Source of the DNA: Gemmatimonadota bacterium
GTDB taxonomy: Bacteria; Gemmatimonadota; Gemmatimonadetes; Longimicrobiales; RSA9
NCBI GenBank assembly: GCA_019689775.1
Contig: JADGGV010000269.1
Coordinates: forward strand, 1 to 5,945
Direction of reading: 5' to 3'
DNA: 5,945 nucleotides
Both the position numbers and the translations under genes were made by a program. The notes below the pieces were generated by a model. The model did no database searches and was not told where the DNA came from. It saw nothing but the letters and a program-made list of their open reading frames with translations. Positions 5,740 to 5,945 of the stretch are shown here, in pieces; position 1 is the stretch's first letter; every line of letters starts with the position of its first letter.

Positions 5740-5744
5740 CCTCC
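5740..5744 (-). promoter_or_regulatory. Ribosome binding site deciding the 5734 start
   Basis: GGAGG on the minus strand, 5 nt before the ATG at 5734. It overlaps the in-frame upstream ATG at 5744-5746, so that ATG is unlikely to be the start. Confidence 0.7.
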
Positions 5745-5762
5745 ATTTGCGGTCGCTGGCGC

Positions 5763-5791
5763 AAGATAGCGCGGCCCCTCCGGTGCGACCA
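5763..5791 (-). promoter_or_regulatory. Candidate sigma70-type promoter for the HTH/zinc-ribbon and aminotransferase unit
   Basis: On the minus strand TATCTT (5763-5768) fits a -10 box (four of six consensus bases). TGGTCG (5786-5791), exactly 17 nt upstream, is a weak -35 (three of six). Transcription would begin near 5756, giving a ~22-nt leader that contains the GGAGG ribosome site. The geometry is good but the -35 is poor. Confidence 0.4.
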
Positions 5792-5861
5792 GCGTGCCGG
5801 GCCGAGGAAACCGGTGGCGCGGGTGGGGCGTAGTAGAGCGGACTCCTGCCGCCGAGGCCGT

Positions 5862-5945
5862 ATGTGGATCGTCGCCGCCGTGCTGCTGCTGCAACAGACC
5901 CCGCCCGACCGCCCCTCCCCACCACCAGTGGACACCACTGGTGCG
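5862..5945 (+). CDS. 5' end of a gene with a signal-like N-terminus, cut by the window edge
   Basis: The first 28 codons of a plus-strand gene. ATG at 5862 follows GAGG (5854-5857) by 4 nt. The start is hydrophobic (MWIVAAVLLL), then QQ and a Pro/Thr-rich stretch (TPPDRPSPPPVDTTGA). This resembles a short signal peptide or membrane anchor before a proline-rich extracytoplasmic linker, though there is no basic n-region and no lipobox Cys in view. The frame is open to the last base. It is divergent from the HTH/zinc-ribbon gene, with 127 nt between the two starts. A run of four CTG triplets encodes part of the Leu core. Function cannot be judged from this fragment. Confidence 0.55.
   Translation, partial: MWIVAAVLLLQQTPPDRPSPPPVDTTGA
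5923..5943. repeat. Perfect 9-bp inverted repeat with 3-nt spacer
   Basis: CACCAGTGG (5923-5931) and CCACTGGTG (5935-5943) are exact reverse complements around ACA. It falls within the first 28 codons of the partial gene (encoding PPVDTTG), about 60 nt after its ATG. It could be an operator-like site, an mRNA hairpin or chance. Confidence 0.5.

Noticed and set aside
5831..5836. TAGTAG as a -10 box for the rightmost plus-strand gene
   Set aside because: No -35-like hexamer lies 16-18 nt upstream and the match is weak.
5735..5938. Upstream extension of the HTH/zinc-ribbon frame to 5938
   Set aside because: The extra residues are Arg/Ser-rich and overlap the candidate promoter and the divergent gene; ATG 5734 has the ribosome site.

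Overview
This is a very GC-rich bacterial segment (about 70% G+C by eye) with compact gene spacing and no visible mobile element, tRNA, rRNA or CRISPR array. The high GC, the FabI variant, a sphingolipid-type alpha-oxoamine synthase and an N-terminus of the form 'VLLLQQTPP' at the right edge would suit a Gemmatimonadota-like or similar soil/sediment bacterium. That assignment is inference from style only; no phylogenetic marker is present.

Layout. Positions 1-94 hold the 3' region of the leftmost gene: a 14-bp hairpin, a second small hairpin and a G-quadruplex-capable tract. Next is a minus-strand pair: an extended SDR (NAD-dependent epimerase-like) ending at 1302, then, 25 nt downstream, an alpha-oxoamine synthase that looks like serine palmitoyltransferase (95-1276). 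A divergent control region (about 2292-2514) separates this pair from plus-strand fabI (2515-3300), the NADH-dependent enoyl-ACP reductase of fatty-acid synthesis. FabI is followed by a 49-residue single-pass membrane protein gene (3439-3588). A 254-nt convergent spacer with a strong hairpin leads to a second minus-strand pair: a class III PLP aminotransferase (3843-5207), and upstream of it a small protein with an HTH, a zinc ribbon and a C-terminal membrane segment (5240-5734). A short divergent promoter region then leads into the first 28 codons of a plus-strand gene with a signal-like N-terminus (from 5862).

How the genes may work together. The left half reads as lipid metabolism. The SPT-like enzyme would condense an amino acid with an acyl thioester to give a 3-keto long-chain base. 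The adjacent SDR is a good candidate for the reductase of that ketone or of the keto-ceramide. Divergent FabI finishes each round of acyl-chain elongation and could feed acyl groups to the SPT. The ceramide synthase and dedicated acyl carrier protein known from other bacterial sphingolipid pathways are not in this window. The right half (membrane-anchored HTH/zinc-ribbon protein plus aminotransferase) looks like a separate two-gene unit whose substrate cannot be read from sequence.
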